DNA of 48,514 nt. Source: Pedobacter sp. ASV12. Its GTDB lineage: Bacteria; Bacteroidota; Bacteroidia; Sphingobacteriales; Sphingobacteriaceae. Below the pieces are notes generated by a model. That model saw only the letters and a program-made list of their open reading frames with translations, did not search any database and had not been told where the DNA came from. The first letter of the stretch is position 1. Each line of letters opens with the position of its first letter. The translations under genes were made by a program, and so were the position numbers. Where the stretch lies: assembly GCF_016429155.1 (NCBI RefSeq), contig NZ_JAELUC010000028.1:1-48514 (forward strand), in the 5' to 3' direction. This document shows positions 16,689 to 26,061 of the stretch, one piece after another.

Positions 16689-17960
16689 ATGAAAGCTGTT
16701 TTCTCCATGATGTTGCTTTGTTTGGGGCTATCGGCATTTGCCCAACAAGATTCGCTTATTCTTTTAAAGCCTGCGCAGGTTTTTGACGGCGAGAACTTGC
16801 ACAGCAACTGGGTGGTACTGGTAAAAGGCCAGCAAATTGAAGCGGTAGGCGCCATGACTTTTAAGCTGCCAGCCCATACCAAAATTATAGAATTGCCAGG
16901 CACAACTTTAATGCCGGGCTTGATTGAAGGACACTCGCATTTGTTTTTGCATCCTTACAACGAAGTAAGCTGGAACGAGCAGGTACTGAAGGAAAGCCGT
17001 GCCGAAAGAACCGCCAGAGCCGTTAAACACGCCGAAGCAACCTTAATGGCCGGTTTTACCACCGTTCGCGATTTGGGTACCGAAGGCGCTGGATTTGATG
17101 ATGCGGGCCTCAAACAAGCCATCGAAAAAGGGGTAATCAGCGGACCGAGAATGATCATTGCCACCAAGGCCATTGTGGCTAAGGGAAGCTACGGACCCAA
17201 CTATAAGAATGCGGATTTGGAGCTGCCACAAGGCGCGGCCGAAGTAGCCGGCACTGCCGAAATGGCCAAAGAGGTTTACCTCCAAATTAGCAAAGGTGCC
17301 GATTTGATCAAGCTCTATGCCGATTATCGCTGGGGCTTGGACGGCAAGCCAGCCCCTACTTTTAGCATCGAAGAAATAGCCACCGCAAGTGCCATTGCTA
17401 AAAGCAGCGGACGGCCAACCGTTGCGCATGCCTCGACCAAAGAAGGCATGCGCAGGGCAATTCTGGGCGGTGTCTCTACCATAGAACACGGCGACAACGG
17501 CGATGAAGAGATTTTTAAGCTCATGAAGGAAAAAGGAGTTGCCTTATGCCCCACTTTGGCCACCAGCGATGCCACTTTACAATATGATGGCTGGAAAAAA
17601 GGCATTGATCCAGAGCCCGAACGCATTAAAAACAAAAAGAAAAGCTTCGAACTGGCCTTACGCAATGGCGTTACCATTTTAATGGGTGGCGATGTGGGTG
17701 TTTTTGCCCATGGCACCAATGCCCGCGAAATGGAACTGATGGTAGCCTACGGCATGAAACCTATCGATGTGTTGCGATCGGCAACCTCGGTCAATGCCAA
17801 GGCTTTTGGCTACGACGAAAAGATTGGAAGCCTGCGCAAGGGCCTCATGGCCGACATCATTGCCGTACAAGGCGATCCTAGTATAGATATTAAAAAAATA
17901 AAGGAAGTGGTGTTTGTGATGAAAGACGGGAAGATTTATCGTTCTGCTTTTAACCAGTGA
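16689..17960 (+). CDS. Secreted amidohydrolase (imidazolonepropionase-like)
   Basis: This 423-aa protein starts at ATG 16689, chosen because it gives a signal peptide (MKAVFSMMLLCLGLSAFAQQ); a frame start at 16632 would bury it. It has an amidohydrolase TIM barrel with flanking beta-sandwich. MPGLIEGHSHLFLHP carries the HxH metal ligands, ADLIKLYADY the likely carboxylated lysine or its position, PTVAHASTKEGMRRA and STIEHGDNGDEE the two further His, and LMGGDVGVFAHGT the metal-binding Asp. The C-terminal GSLRKGLMADIIAVQGDP is the usual family end. It likely hydrolyses an amide or dipeptide-like bond in the periplasm; the substrate is unknown. It may be cotranscribed with the preceding esterase. 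Confidence 0.92.
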   Translation: MKAVFSMMLLCLGLSAFAQQDSLILLKPAQVFDGENLHSNWVVLVKGQQIEAVGAMTFKLPAHTKIIELPGTTLMPGLIEGHSHLFLHPYNEVSWNEQVLKESRAERTARAVKHAEATLMAGFTTVRDLGTEGAGFDDAGLKQAIEKGVISGPRMIIATKAIVAKGSYGPNYKNADLELPQGAAEVAGTAEMAKEVYLQISKGADLIKLYADYRWGLDGKPAPTFSIEEIATASAIAKSSGRPTVAHASTKEGMRRAILGGVSTIEHGDNGDEEIFKLMKEKGVALCPTLATSDATLQYDGWKKGIDPEPERIKNKKKSFELALRNGVTILMGGDVGVFAHGTNAREMELMVAYGMKPIDVLRSATSVNAKAFGYDEKIGSLRKGLMADIIAVQGDPSIDIKKIKEVVFVMKDGKIYRSAFNQ

Positions 17961-18126
17961 TCAATAGCCGTTTTGGGTATCCATAAATTAAGGGCATTAA
18001 GCTAATTTTCAGACAACTGATATAGAAATAGTCCAGACTTGTTTCAGCTTTGCTTGCTGTTCATGTTGCTTTTTTTAGACTATTTACGTTTAGCCCTGCA
18101 AATCAATGAACTAATAACCCATTGAA

Positions 18127-19122
18127 CTAGTTGCGAAACCATTCCAGCCACTTCTCAATCAGTGCTACCCTTTGCTTTAAGTAATTAGGCCCGAAGAAAA
18201 TGCTCGACCAGTCGTCGAAGTTTTCGTATTGGAAGCCGAGGTAAAATACCCAAAAGCCAAAACCAAAATAAGGCATCGTAGCAAGCTCTTCATCACTTAG
18301 AAGCCTCACTTTTCGATAGGCCTCCACAAATAAGGCAAAAGATTTTTCTGCCTCTTCCCTACTGATTTTGTTATGGAAACATTCCAAAAAATAATGGATA
18401 TAAAAAGAGGTGATGTCGTTAATCAAATATCCTTGACCAGCAAAATCGAAATCGAAGAAAGTGAGCTCACCATTTTTTTGGAAGTGAAAGTTTTTAGGCA
18501 GGAAATCAAAATGGCAGTAGCCGTAACTGAAATTGCTTAAATCTAGCTTTTCCATTTGGGCGCTTACCTGATCAGCCATTTGAACCAATTGGGCATAAAC
18601 TTCCTCCATTCCCTCGAAAGCCGGTTTTACTACTGTTATCGGTTGTTTGATCGTAGTCTCTATCGTATAGGCTTTTCTTGGGTGTTTCAGTTCAATAGCG
18701 CCGGCTAGATTATGGAATTTGGCCATTTCAGTACCCAGCGTTTCCAATTGCTGTGAATTAAGCTCATAAACCGGTTGGCCTAAGGCATAGCTCAGCAAAA
18801 TACCATAGCGTGTACCTTCAGCCGCATTAAAAGATTGGATCTGTTCGCCATCCAAGGCTTTGATTGGATAAGAAACGCTTACGCCATTTTCTTTGAGGAT
18901 ATTGAGCAGTTCTACTTCTGCCTTGATCTCGTCAAGTTTTCGGTGTGCATCGCGATAGATCTTGAAAATATATTGCTCCGTATCGTTTTCGAGCAGGTAA
19001 GTATCGCTCACATTGTGCACCAGCAAACGACATTTCATTTGCGAAAAACCATATTGCTGTTCCAAAAAATCTTTTAAGGCTCGAGCAGCAAGGGTTGAGT
19101 ACTGCGTAGGGAAAATATCCAT
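18127..19122 (-). CDS. APH-family phosphotransferase
   Basis: This 331-aa cytoplasmic protein starts at ATG 19122 (MDIFPTQYSTLAARAL); the frame extends 15 codons upstream without family similarity. Kinase features of the aminoglycoside phosphotransferase superfamily are YIFKIYRDAHRK (ATP-binding lysine region), YGYCHFDFLPKNFHF with catalytic HxDxxxxN (His about 204, Asp 206) and LTFFDFDFAGQGYLINDI with the metal-binding Asp. The long C-terminal helical part resembles the homoserine-kinase/SrkA-like branch more than true resistance enzymes. The substrate is not predictable. It stands alone between a terminator upstream and a 166-bp spacer downstream. Confidence 0.88.
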   Translation of the reverse strand: MDIFPTQYSTLAARALKDFLEQQYGFSQMKCRLLVHNVSDTYLLENDTEQYIFKIYRDAHRKLDEIKAEVELLNILKENGVSVSYPIKALDGEQIQSFNAAEGTRYGILLSYALGQPVYELNSQQLETLGTEMAKFHNLAGAIELKHPRKAYTIETTIKQPITVVKPAFEGMEEVYAQLVQMADQVSAQMEKLDLSNFSYGYCHFDFLPKNFHFQKNGELTFFDFDFAGQGYLINDITSFYIHYFLECFHNKISREEAEKSFALFVEAYRKVRLLSDEELATMPYFGFGFWVFYLGFQYENFDDWSSIFFGPNYLKQRVALIEKWLEWFRN

Positions 19123-19210
19123 GATGGTGCAAATATAGGAATAGTTGAACGTTGGTAGCCGGATCATTTGGTAGAACCGATAGATCAGATCCGGTGTAAA
19201 GATGTCTTTT

Positions 19211-19249
19211 AAACCGAAGAAAGCCCACCATGCGGGCTTTCTTTGGTTT
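19211..19249. terminator. Strong hairpin terminator of the RND efflux operon
   Basis: AAACCGAAGAAAGCCC (19211-19226) pairs with GGGCTTTCTTTGGTT plus T (19234-19249), giving a 16-bp stem with one G.T pair and a 7-base loop. It follows the outer-membrane factor gene on the minus strand and separates it from the APH-family gene. Confidence 0.85.
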
Positions 19250-19295
19250 TATTCTATATTGAACCTGAGTTTAGCTGAGGGCCTAGGCTCAAAGA

Positions 19296-20702
19296 TTACT
19301 GCTTCCAGCCGCCACCCAAGGCTTTGTACAAATTGACTACGGCTTGCAGTTTTTGCAACTTATCGCTTACGCTACTCAATTGCGCTGCCAAAAGGCTTTG
19401 CTCAGAGGTCAGTACGTCGGTATAATTGGTTGCCGAGCTATAGCGCAACAATTCTTGTGTAAAATCAACCGCCTTAGTTAAAGAAGCGATTTGCTTGGCG
19501 CGCGTACCTTCTTTTTCGGTTGCCGTTTGGTAAGCATACAAAGCATTCGACACTTCTTGTCCGGCGGTTAGCAAACTCTGTTGAAAACCATAAAAAGCAA
19601 TCTGCTGTTGTGCCTGAGCCGTTTTTAAACGCGCCTTGTTCTGGCCTTTGGCAAAAATAGGTTGGGTTAAGCCACCTACTAGGTTATAGAAAATCGAGTG
19701 GCTGAAGAAATCCTTCAGCTGCAAGCTCGATAAGCCACCCGACGCCGTTAAAGTTAAAGCTGGATAAAAATAAGTCCTGGCTACGTTGGTATTTTCGAAA
19801 GCCGAACGCAGGCCCAATTCGGCAGCTTGCACATCCGGGCGGTTTTGCAACAACTGTGCAGAAACGCCGGTTTTCAAATCGCCGTAAGGTACTTGTTTGT
19901 CTAAACTGGTACGGGCAATGGCTCCCGGCGCCCTTCCCAACAAGATGCTCAAGGCATTTTCGGCTTCCCTGATGCTTCTTTTCAAATCGGGGATAGTTAC
20001 TTGTGCCGCATACAAATTGGCTTCGCTTTGCACTACCGCGGCACCGTTTACAATCGCTCCTTCTTTCAGCTCTTTCATGGTGCTTACGCTTTTCTCCCTC
20101 ACTTTAACCGTTTGTTCGGTAATGGCCAACTGCTGATCCAAGGCCAACAAATTGTAGTAGGCATTGGCAATATTGGCAATCAGTTGGGTTTGTACGGCGC
20201 GCTTGGCGGCATCGCTTTGCAATAAGGCGGCATAAGCCGAACGCTTGGCGCTGCTCAATTTGCCCCAAATATCGGCTTCCCAGCTGGTGCTGAGCTGCGC
20301 ACGGTATGTTTGGGTTTCCAAATCGATGTTAACGCCTGCCGGAAAGTTTAATGCGGCTTTCGATTGCTTGGCATCGGTTACCGAAACATCGCCTTGCAGG
20401 CTTGGCAACAAGGCCATCCTGTTTTGCAACAAGGTGGCTTCGGCCACTTTAATACGCTCGATGGCCGTTTTTAAATCGAGGTTTTCTTTTAGCCCTTGTT
20501 CAATCAAGGTTTGTAGCTCGGTATCGGCAAACAAGGTTTTCCATGGCAGATTGGCAATGGTAGTGCTATCTGTACCCGTTTGGCTACGGTACAAATTATC
20601 ACTGATAACCTCCGGACGCGTGTATTTTTTGGTTACACAGGCACTGAGGCTCAATACAACAAAGCCAAGGATTAATAACGAATATTTATGTCTAGAGTTC
20701 AT
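19296..20702 (-). CDS. Outer-membrane efflux lipoprotein (TolC/OprM/NodT family)
   Basis: This 468-aa protein has a lipoprotein signal with the acylated Cys at about 22 (LSLSACVTK). It shows the tandem two-fold OEP repeat of the family: NLDLKTAIERIKVAEATLLQ in the first half, and RPDVQAAELGLRSAFENTNVARTYFYPALTL in the second. It forms the trimeric outer-membrane and periplasmic channel of a tripartite pump. It lies downstream of the RND permease and adaptor genes on the same strand and is last in the operon before a strong terminator. A 110-bp spacer separates it from the permease gene, containing a low-complexity repeat. Confidence 0.94.
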   Translation of the reverse strand: MNSRHKYSLLILGFVVLSLSACVTKKYTRPEVISDNLYRSQTGTDSTTIANLPWKTLFADTELQTLIEQGLKENLDLKTAIERIKVAEATLLQNRMALLPSLQGDVSVTDAKQSKAALNFPAGVNIDLETQTYRAQLSTSWEADIWGKLSSAKRSAYAALLQSDAAKRAVQTQLIANIANAYYNLLALDQQLAITEQTVKVREKSVSTMKELKEGAIVNGAAVVQSEANLYAAQVTIPDLKRSIREAENALSILLGRAPGAIARTSLDKQVPYGDLKTGVSAQLLQNRPDVQAAELGLRSAFENTNVARTYFYPALTLTASGGLSSLQLKDFFSHSIFYNLVGGLTQPIFAKGQNKARLKTAQAQQQIAFYGFQQSLLTAGQEVSNALYAYQTATEKEGTRAKQIASLTKAVDFTQELLRYSSATNYTDVLTSEQSLLAAQLSSVSDKLQKLQAVVNLYKALGGGWKQ

Positions 20703-20813
20703 CTGTTTGTATGTTTAATTTTGAGTGATTGAATTTTGAATGACTGAATTTTAACCCCGTCGGCTCTATCTTCCCATTCAATCATTCAATAATTCGCTCA
20801 TTCAATAATTCTA
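20703..20813. repeat. Low-complexity TTGAAT/ATTCAA repeat between efflux genes
   Basis: This 110-bp spacer contains GATTGAATTTTGAATGACTGAA near 20725-20750 and, in inverse sense, CATTCAATCATTCAATAATTC near 20775-20797, so it can fold back on itself imperfectly. The same words build the larger repeat field at 26758-27066. No reading frame or promoter is evident. Confidence 0.6.
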
Positions 20814-23800
20814 TTAATGTTCGCGGGCATCAACCTCTGGAAACTCCAGCGAAGCCTGTTCCGCATCGTAGCCTTCGTCAAATGGCGATTTGTTGCTTAC
20901 TTTCTCTTGCAGGGTCTGAAAAACGATAAACAAGGCCGGAATAACGAAAATCCCGAAAATGGTACCGATCAACATACCGCCTACGGCACCTGTACCGATA
21001 GATTTGTTACCTGCAGCGCCTACACCTGTAGAAATCATCAATGGCAACAAACCCAGGATAAAGGCAAATGAAGTCATCAAAATTGGACGCAAACGCGCCG
21101 TAGCGCCATCAATGGCTGCATTTACAATGCTCATGCCCTTACGCCTTCTGTCAACCGCGTACTCTACGATCAGGATGGCATTTTTAGCCAATAAACCTAC
21201 CAACATAATGAGGGTAATCTGGGTATAAATGTTATTGTCCACGCCAAAGATTTTATCGAAGATGAATACACCAGCCAAACCAATCGGCAAGGAAATCAAT
21301 ACTGCCAAAGGCAAAATATAACTCTCGTACTGTGCGCAAAGCAAGAAATACACAAATATTACGCAAAGCAGGAAGATAAACACGGTTTGGCTCCCGCTGC
21401 TCACCTCCTCGCGGGAAAGACCCGAAAACTCGTAGCCGTAACCCGCCGGCAGGTGGATGGCCGCTTCTTCCTGAACCGCTTTCAAGGCATCGCCCGAGCT
21501 AAAGCTAGGATTAGGTGCGCCTGTTACCGAAATTGAGGTAAACAAGTTGAAACGCGAAATAGCCTGTGGCCCATAAACCTTCTCTAAGGTGATGAACTCG
21601 CTAACCGGAGCCATTTTGCCACCCGAATTGCGTACATAGATGCTGTTCAGGCTTTGCTGGTTGGCACGGTATTGCGGTTCGGCCTGGTACATTACCCTAA
21701 ACTGCTTGCCAAACTTGTTGAAGTTAGAGGCATAAACACCGCCATAATAACCTTGCAACACGCCTAAAACATCGCTCACCGTTAGGCCTGCCTGTTTTAC
21801 CTTGGCCACGTTCACATTGATTTGATATTGGGGGAAATTAGGGTTAAATGAAGTTGATGCATATTGTATTTCAGGACGTTTGGCCAATGCGGCCAAGAAG
21901 CCCTGTCCTATTTCATTAAACTTCCTGATATCGCCACCGGTTTTGTCCTGCAGCTGGAATTCGAAACCACCGCTGGTACCAAAACCTTGGATGGTTGGCG
22001 GTGCAAAGAAAATAATCTTTGCGCCTTTAATGCGGGCTGTTTTGGCAAATAATTCGCCAATAATGGCCTTCACATCGCGCTTACGCTGGTCCCAAGGTGC
22101 CAAACGGGCAATTACCATACCGTACGAACTGCCGGTACCACTGATCAAGCTTCGGCCCACTACCCTAAACGAGTGTTTGATTTCGGGAATGGTTTTTACA
22201 ATGCTGTCTATTTGGGTAATCACCACATTGGTGGCTTCCTGTGAGGTTGACGGAGGTAGGGAAATATCAGAAAACACTGTTCCCAAATCCTCGTTGGGCA
22301 CAAATCCTTTTGGCGTGGTATTCATGAGGTAAATCAGCACCGCCGCAAAAATGGCAATGCCTAAGCCTGCTATCCACTTGGCATGCGACAGGAAGTTCAC
22401 CGCCCGTTTATAACGGGAAGTCATGCTGTCGAAACCGGCATTAAAGCCCGCATAAAAGCGCTGCAAAAAGTTTTTCGATTTTTCGTGCTCTTCCTTGTGC
22501 GGCTTTAAGAACAAGGCACAGAGTGCCGGACTTAAAGTTAAGGCATTAATGGCCGAAAGGATAATTGAAATGGCCAAGGTTAAACCGAACTGTTTGTAGA
22601 ACACACCCGACGAACCTTGGATAAAACTTACCGGAATAAATACCGCCGCCATAACCAGGGTAATCGAAATAATGGCACCGCTAATGTCGTCCATCGCATC
22701 GATGGTTGCCTGTTTGGCCGATTTATAGCCATGGTCGAGCTTCGCATGCACCGCCTCTACCACCACAATGGCATCATCTACCACAATACCAATGGCCAAT
22801 ACCAAGGCGAAAAGGGTTAACAGGTTGATGGTAAAGCCAAAGAGGCTGAGGAAGAAGAAGGTACCGATAATAGCCACCGGCACACTGATGGCTGGGATTA
22901 AGGTAGAGCGGAAATCCTGCAAGAAGATAAACACTACGATAAACACCAAAATAAAGGCCTCAACTAGCGTATGCAATACCTTTTCGATAGAGGCATCCAA
23001 GAAATCGTTGACATTAACCAGTGCCTGGTAGTGTACGCCCTTAGGAAAGGATTTTGAGGCCAGATCCAAAGTTTTGATCGAGTTTTCGATTACTTCTTTT
23101 GCATTTGAGCCTGCCGTTTGGTTAATGGCGATACCCAAGGCCTGTTTGCCATCGAATTTTACCGAGCTGCTGTAGCTTTGTGCACCCATTTCGATGCGGG
23201 CGATATCTTTCAGACGCAATACTTCGCCGTTGGCACCGGTTCTGATAATGATGTTGCCAAACTCGGTTTCGTTTTTAAGCCTGCCCGTGTATTTTAAAAT
23301 GTACTGGAAGGCCTGATTGCCCTGCTCGCCAAACTGGCCCGGCGCCGCTTCGATGTTCTGCTCGGCCAAAGCCACACTGATATCATTAGGTACCAAACCA
23401 TAGGTAGCCATTACATCGGGCTTTAGCCAAATACGCATGGTGTAGTCCATCAAACCAAAAGCACTCGCATCGCCTACCCCATTGATACGCTTAATTTGAG
23501 GGATGATATTGATGTTGGCATAGTTCTGCAAGAATTTTTGGTCGTAGGAAGGGTCATCACTGTAAATACCAAAAATCAACACGTTACTGGCCTGTCTCTT
23601 GGCCGTAATTACGCCCGATCGGGTAACCTCTGCCGGCAATAAGCTGGTCGCGCGGGCCACCCTGTTCTGTACGTTTACCGCGGCCAGATCGGGGTTGGTG
23701 CCCAATTTAAAGTTAACGGTAATGGTTGCCGTACCGTCGTTGCCAGCGCTAGAAGTCATGTAGGTCATGTCTTCTACCCCGTTGATTTGTTCTTCGAGCG

Positions 23801-23990
23801 GAACAACTACGCTATTCATAACTACATCGGCATTGGCACCTTGGTACGAAGCCGAAACCTGAACGGTAGGCGGCGCAATTTCGGGATATTGGGATACAGG
23901 CAGGGTAATCAAGCCCAAAATACCCAATATAACGATGATGATGGATATAACCGTTGATAGTACCGGTCTCTCTATAAATTTTTTAAACAT
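20814..23990 (-). CDS. RND efflux pump permease, HAE1 (AcrB) family
   Basis: This 1058-aa inner-membrane proton-drug antiporter is of normal length for AcrB-type pumps. It opens with MFKKFIERPVLSTVISIIIV, typical of the family. TM4 carries the proton-relay pair in AIGIVVDDAIVVVEAV, and the TM10-11 region carries the matching Lys/Thr segment around LLAKNAILIVEYAVD. Two large periplasmic loops lie after TM1 and TM7. The domain order is complete with no frameshift. It sits between adaptor and outer-membrane factor genes, so the three form a tripartite exporter spanning both membranes. The substrate is unknown; multidrug export is the usual role. Confidence 0.96.
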   Translation of the reverse strand: MFKKFIERPVLSTVISIIIVILGILGLITLPVSQYPEIAPPTVQVSASYQGANADVVMNSVVVPLEEQINGVEDMTYMTSSAGNDGTATITVNFKLGTNPDLAAVNVQNRVARATSLLPAEVTRSGVITAKRQASNVLIFGIYSDDPSYDQKFLQNYANINIIPQIKRINGVGDASAFGLMDYTMRIWLKPDVMATYGLVPNDISVALAEQNIEAAPGQFGEQGNQAFQYILKYTGRLKNETEFGNIIIRTGANGEVLRLKDIARIEMGAQSYSSSVKFDGKQALGIAINQTAGSNAKEVIENSIKTLDLASKSFPKGVHYQALVNVNDFLDASIEKVLHTLVEAFILVFIVVFIFLQDFRSTLIPAISVPVAIIGTFFFLSLFGFTINLLTLFALVLAIGIVVDDAIVVVEAVHAKLDHGYKSAKQATIDAMDDISGAIISITLVMAAVFIPVSFIQGSSGVFYKQFGLTLAISIILSAINALTLSPALCALFLKPHKEEHEKSKNFLQRFYAGFNAGFDSMTSRYKRAVNFLSHAKWIAGLGIAIFAAVLIYLMNTTPKGFVPNEDLGTVFSDISLPPSTSQEATNVVITQIDSIVKTIPEIKHSFRVVGRSLISGTGSSYGMVIARLAPWDQRKRDVKAIIGELFAKTARIKGAKIIFFAPPTIQGFGTSGGFEFQLQDKTGGDIRKFNEIGQGFLAALAKRPEIQYASTSFNPNFPQYQINVNVAKVKQAGLTVSDVLGVLQGYYGGVYASNFNKFGKQFRVMYQAEPQYRANQQSLNSIYVRNSGGKMAPVSEFITLEKVYGPQAISRFNLFTSISVTGAPNPSFSSGDALKAVQEEAAIHLPAGYGYEFSGLSREEVSSGSQTVFIFLLCVIFVYFLLCAQYESYILPLAVLISLPIGLAGVFIFDKIFGVDNNIYTQITLIMLVGLLAKNAILIVEYAVDRRRKGMSIVNAAIDGATARLRPILMTSFAFILGLLPLMISTGVGAAGNKSIGTGAVGGMLIGTIFGIFVIPALFIVFQTLQEKVSNKSPFDEGYDAEQASLEFPEVDAREH

Positions 23991-24032
23991 AAATGCTAAT
24001 GCTGCTGGACCAAGCCAGTATTTAAATGAATC

Positions 24033-25202
24033 TTATTTTTTTACTTCGGCAAGTACTGAATCGGCGTTCAGTTCTTCTGGCTTGATGGCCGTTCCATCTT
24101 TAAGCGACTGGAAACCTTCCAACACCACTTTATCGCCTGCCTTTAAGCCCTTGGTTACCACGTAGAAATTGCCCTTTGTCAATTCCATAACTTGAATTTC
24201 GGTGCTAACCACTTTAGCCGAGTCGCCCAAAACATATACAAATTTCTTTCCTTGCAAATCAGTAGTCGATTTTTGAGGAATCAGGATAACGTTCTCCAAG
24301 TGTTGCGGAATACGGACCAAAGCGCTGGCTCCGCTTTTTAGTAGAGATACCGGATTAGGGAAAGTTGCCCTTAAGCTGGCCGAACCTGTGCTGGTGTTAA
24401 TCTGGCCGTTGATCGACTCGATCTTGCCGTTTTGCGCATAGACGCTGCCATCGGCCAAAACCAGGCTTACCGCCGGGATATTCTTCATCTGCTCGGCCAA
24501 GGTTTTGCCCTTATAGGTAGTAGAGAAATCGAGCAGCTGCTTTTCGTTGAGCGAGAAGTAGGCATAAACTTTCGAAATATTAGAAACCGTAGTTAAAGGC
24601 TGTGCGCTGGTGCTGCTTACCAAAGTACCGGTTTTGTAAGGAAGACTGCCCACAACGCCATCAACCGGACTGGTAATTGAAGTATAGCCCAAATTGGTTT
24701 TGGCATTTACCAAATCGGCTTTTGCCTGGGCCAATGCTGCTTTTCTGCTCTGCAGAGTTAATTGAGCCGCTTCGAGTTCGTATTTGCTGATGATTTCCTT
24801 ATCAACCAGGGGCTTGGTTTTATTGACCTGTAGCTGCGCTGCGTTTACATTGGCTTCGGCGCTGCTGATGGCGGCCGTTGCGGTTCTCACCTGCTGTTCG
24901 TATTGTGGCGCATTGATGGTAAAAAGCAATTGCCCCTTCTTCACCACAGCACCCTCGTCAACGTAGATTTTTTCGATAAATCCGTCAACTTTTGGCCTGA
25001 TGTCTATGTCCTGGATACCTTCGATGGTAGCCGGATAATCTTGATCCAAGGTAGTAGCTTGGGTGCTCACGGCAAAAACCGGATAGGCTTGTGGCTGCCC
25101 GGCTGCCGCCGCTGCCTTTGCCGCCTTATCGTCTTTACCACCGCAAGAAGCAAGTACGGTGCCCAGGAATAAAATAAGCGATAATCGAATTGTTGTTTTC
25201 AT
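24033..25202 (-). CDS. RND periplasmic adaptor subunit (AcrA/MexA family)
   Basis: This is a 389-aa lipoprotein. The start at 25202 places a lipobox (TVLASC) with Cys at about 20; the frame continues upstream into the TetR gene, which argues against the longer start. A lipoyl/barrel-sandwich domain (GFIEKIYVDEGAVVKKGQLL) and its returning half (TSITSPVDGVVGSLPYKTGTLV) flank a coiled-coil hairpin (~100-165) rich in Ala, Gln and Lys. Beta-barrel and membrane-proximal domains follow. It bridges the RND pump and the outer-membrane factor. It begins 37 bp after the TetR gene stop and belongs to the same operon. Confidence 0.95.
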   Translation of the reverse strand: MKTTIRLSLILFLGTVLASCGGKDDKAAKAAAAAGQPQAYPVFAVSTQATTLDQDYPATIEGIQDIDIRPKVDGFIEKIYVDEGAVVKKGQLLFTINAPQYEQQVRTATAAISSAEANVNAAQLQVNKTKPLVDKEIISKYELEAAQLTLQSRKAALAQAKADLVNAKTNLGYTSITSPVDGVVGSLPYKTGTLVSSTSAQPLTTVSNISKVYAYFSLNEKQLLDFSTTYKGKTLAEQMKNIPAVSLVLADGSVYAQNGKIESINGQINTSTGSASLRATFPNPVSLLKSGASALVRIPQHLENVILIPQKSTTDLQGKKFVYVLGDSAKVVSTEIQVMELTKGNFYVVTKGLKAGDKVVLEGFQSLKDGTAIKPEELNADSVLAEVKK

Positions 25203-25239
25203 ATTAATATGGGGTTTGCTTTTGTGTTTCATGTTGATT

Positions 25240-25824
25240 TTATTGATAAACCATTTCAAAAATTAGCTTTTTACGCTCTTTCATCAGCTCGAGGTATTCA
25301 GCATCGTTGATGTTATATAGTGATTTGTTTAAGCAATTATTAATTAATGGATAAGCCATTAAGGCGAACAGATTCATGCAGAAGTGGCGCGGATCCATCC
25401 GCTTGATCTTGCCTTTGTCCATTTCGGCACTTATTTCCTTCAAAAATGCCGATACCCTGGTCTTCTTCTCTTCCGGAACCTGACGGTCGTTGCGGTTCAA
25501 ATCGGTGATGATATACATCTCCCGGTAAGGATATTGCATAGCCTGATCCATAAAAACATGGATCAGTTTTTCGAGCTTGTCCTTAAACTCAAGCTGCGAA
25601 GCGAAAACACCGTCCATTTCTTTCGACATTTCTGCGCGCGCTTCGGTAGCTACCTGTTCAAATAAAATATCCCTCGATCTAAAATAATAGTTTAACAAGG
25701 TGCGGTTAACACCAGCCGCATCTGCAATATCCTGTGTTGTAGCATGTAATTTTCCCTCAGAAAAAAAGATCCGCTTGGCGGTATCTTTAATAAGCTGTTC
25801 AGTTCCCGTATCTCGCTGCGCCAT
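25240..25824 (-). CDS. TetR/AcrR family repressor of the efflux operon
   Basis: This 194-aa protein has an N-terminal helix-turn-helix (~10-57): TTQDIADAAGVNRTLLNYYF, the standard TetR motif, followed by RSRDILFEQV. The C-terminal ~130 residues are helical and variable, as expected for ligand binding. It is the first gene of a four-gene operon (regulator, adaptor, pump, channel). A perfect 8+8-bp palindrome lies 11 bp upstream of its start, next to the -7 box, so it probably represses the whole operon until a pump substrate binds. Confidence 0.95.
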   Translation of the reverse strand: MAQRDTGTEQLIKDTAKRIFFSEGKLHATTQDIADAAGVNRTLLNYYFRSRDILFEQVATEARAEMSKEMDGVFASQLEFKDKLEKLIHVFMDQAMQYPYREMYIITDLNRNDRQVPEEKKTRVSAFLKEISAEMDKGKIKRMDPRHFCMNLFALMAYPLINNCLNKSLYNINDAEYLELMKERKKLIFEMVYQ

Positions 25825-25834
25825 TTACAATTGT

Positions 25835-25861
25835 GTTTAACATTTTTGTTAAACAAATGTA
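25835..25861 (-). promoter_or_regulatory. TetR operator palindrome and -7 promoter box
   Basis: GTTTAACA-TTTT-TGTTAAAC (25835-25854) is a perfect inverted repeat with 8-bp arms. On the minus strand, TACATTTG (25854-25861) fits the TAnnTTTG -7 consensus and touches the palindrome, so a bound repressor would cover the transcription start. No clear -33 TTTG is visible at the usual distance. Confidence 0.65.
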
Positions 25862-26061
25862 GACATCTATTTTAACCTGCCTATTTCCTATCAAAAATGT
25901 AGCCGATTTATGACAAAGGCTTGATAAATGCCTAATACCTATTTCCTACTCATCCATTTCCTATTCCCTTACTTCAAAAAAAACAAAAACCACATAGGGG
26001 TAAAACCAAGTTGGGTTGTATTACTATTAAAACGCCTTTAACACACCACAAAAATTAGCTT

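Noticed and set aside
18026..18085. Inverted repeat AAATAGTC / GACTATTT after the amidohydrolase
   Set aside because: Arms are only 8 bp and 44 bp apart, so it is weak as a terminator.
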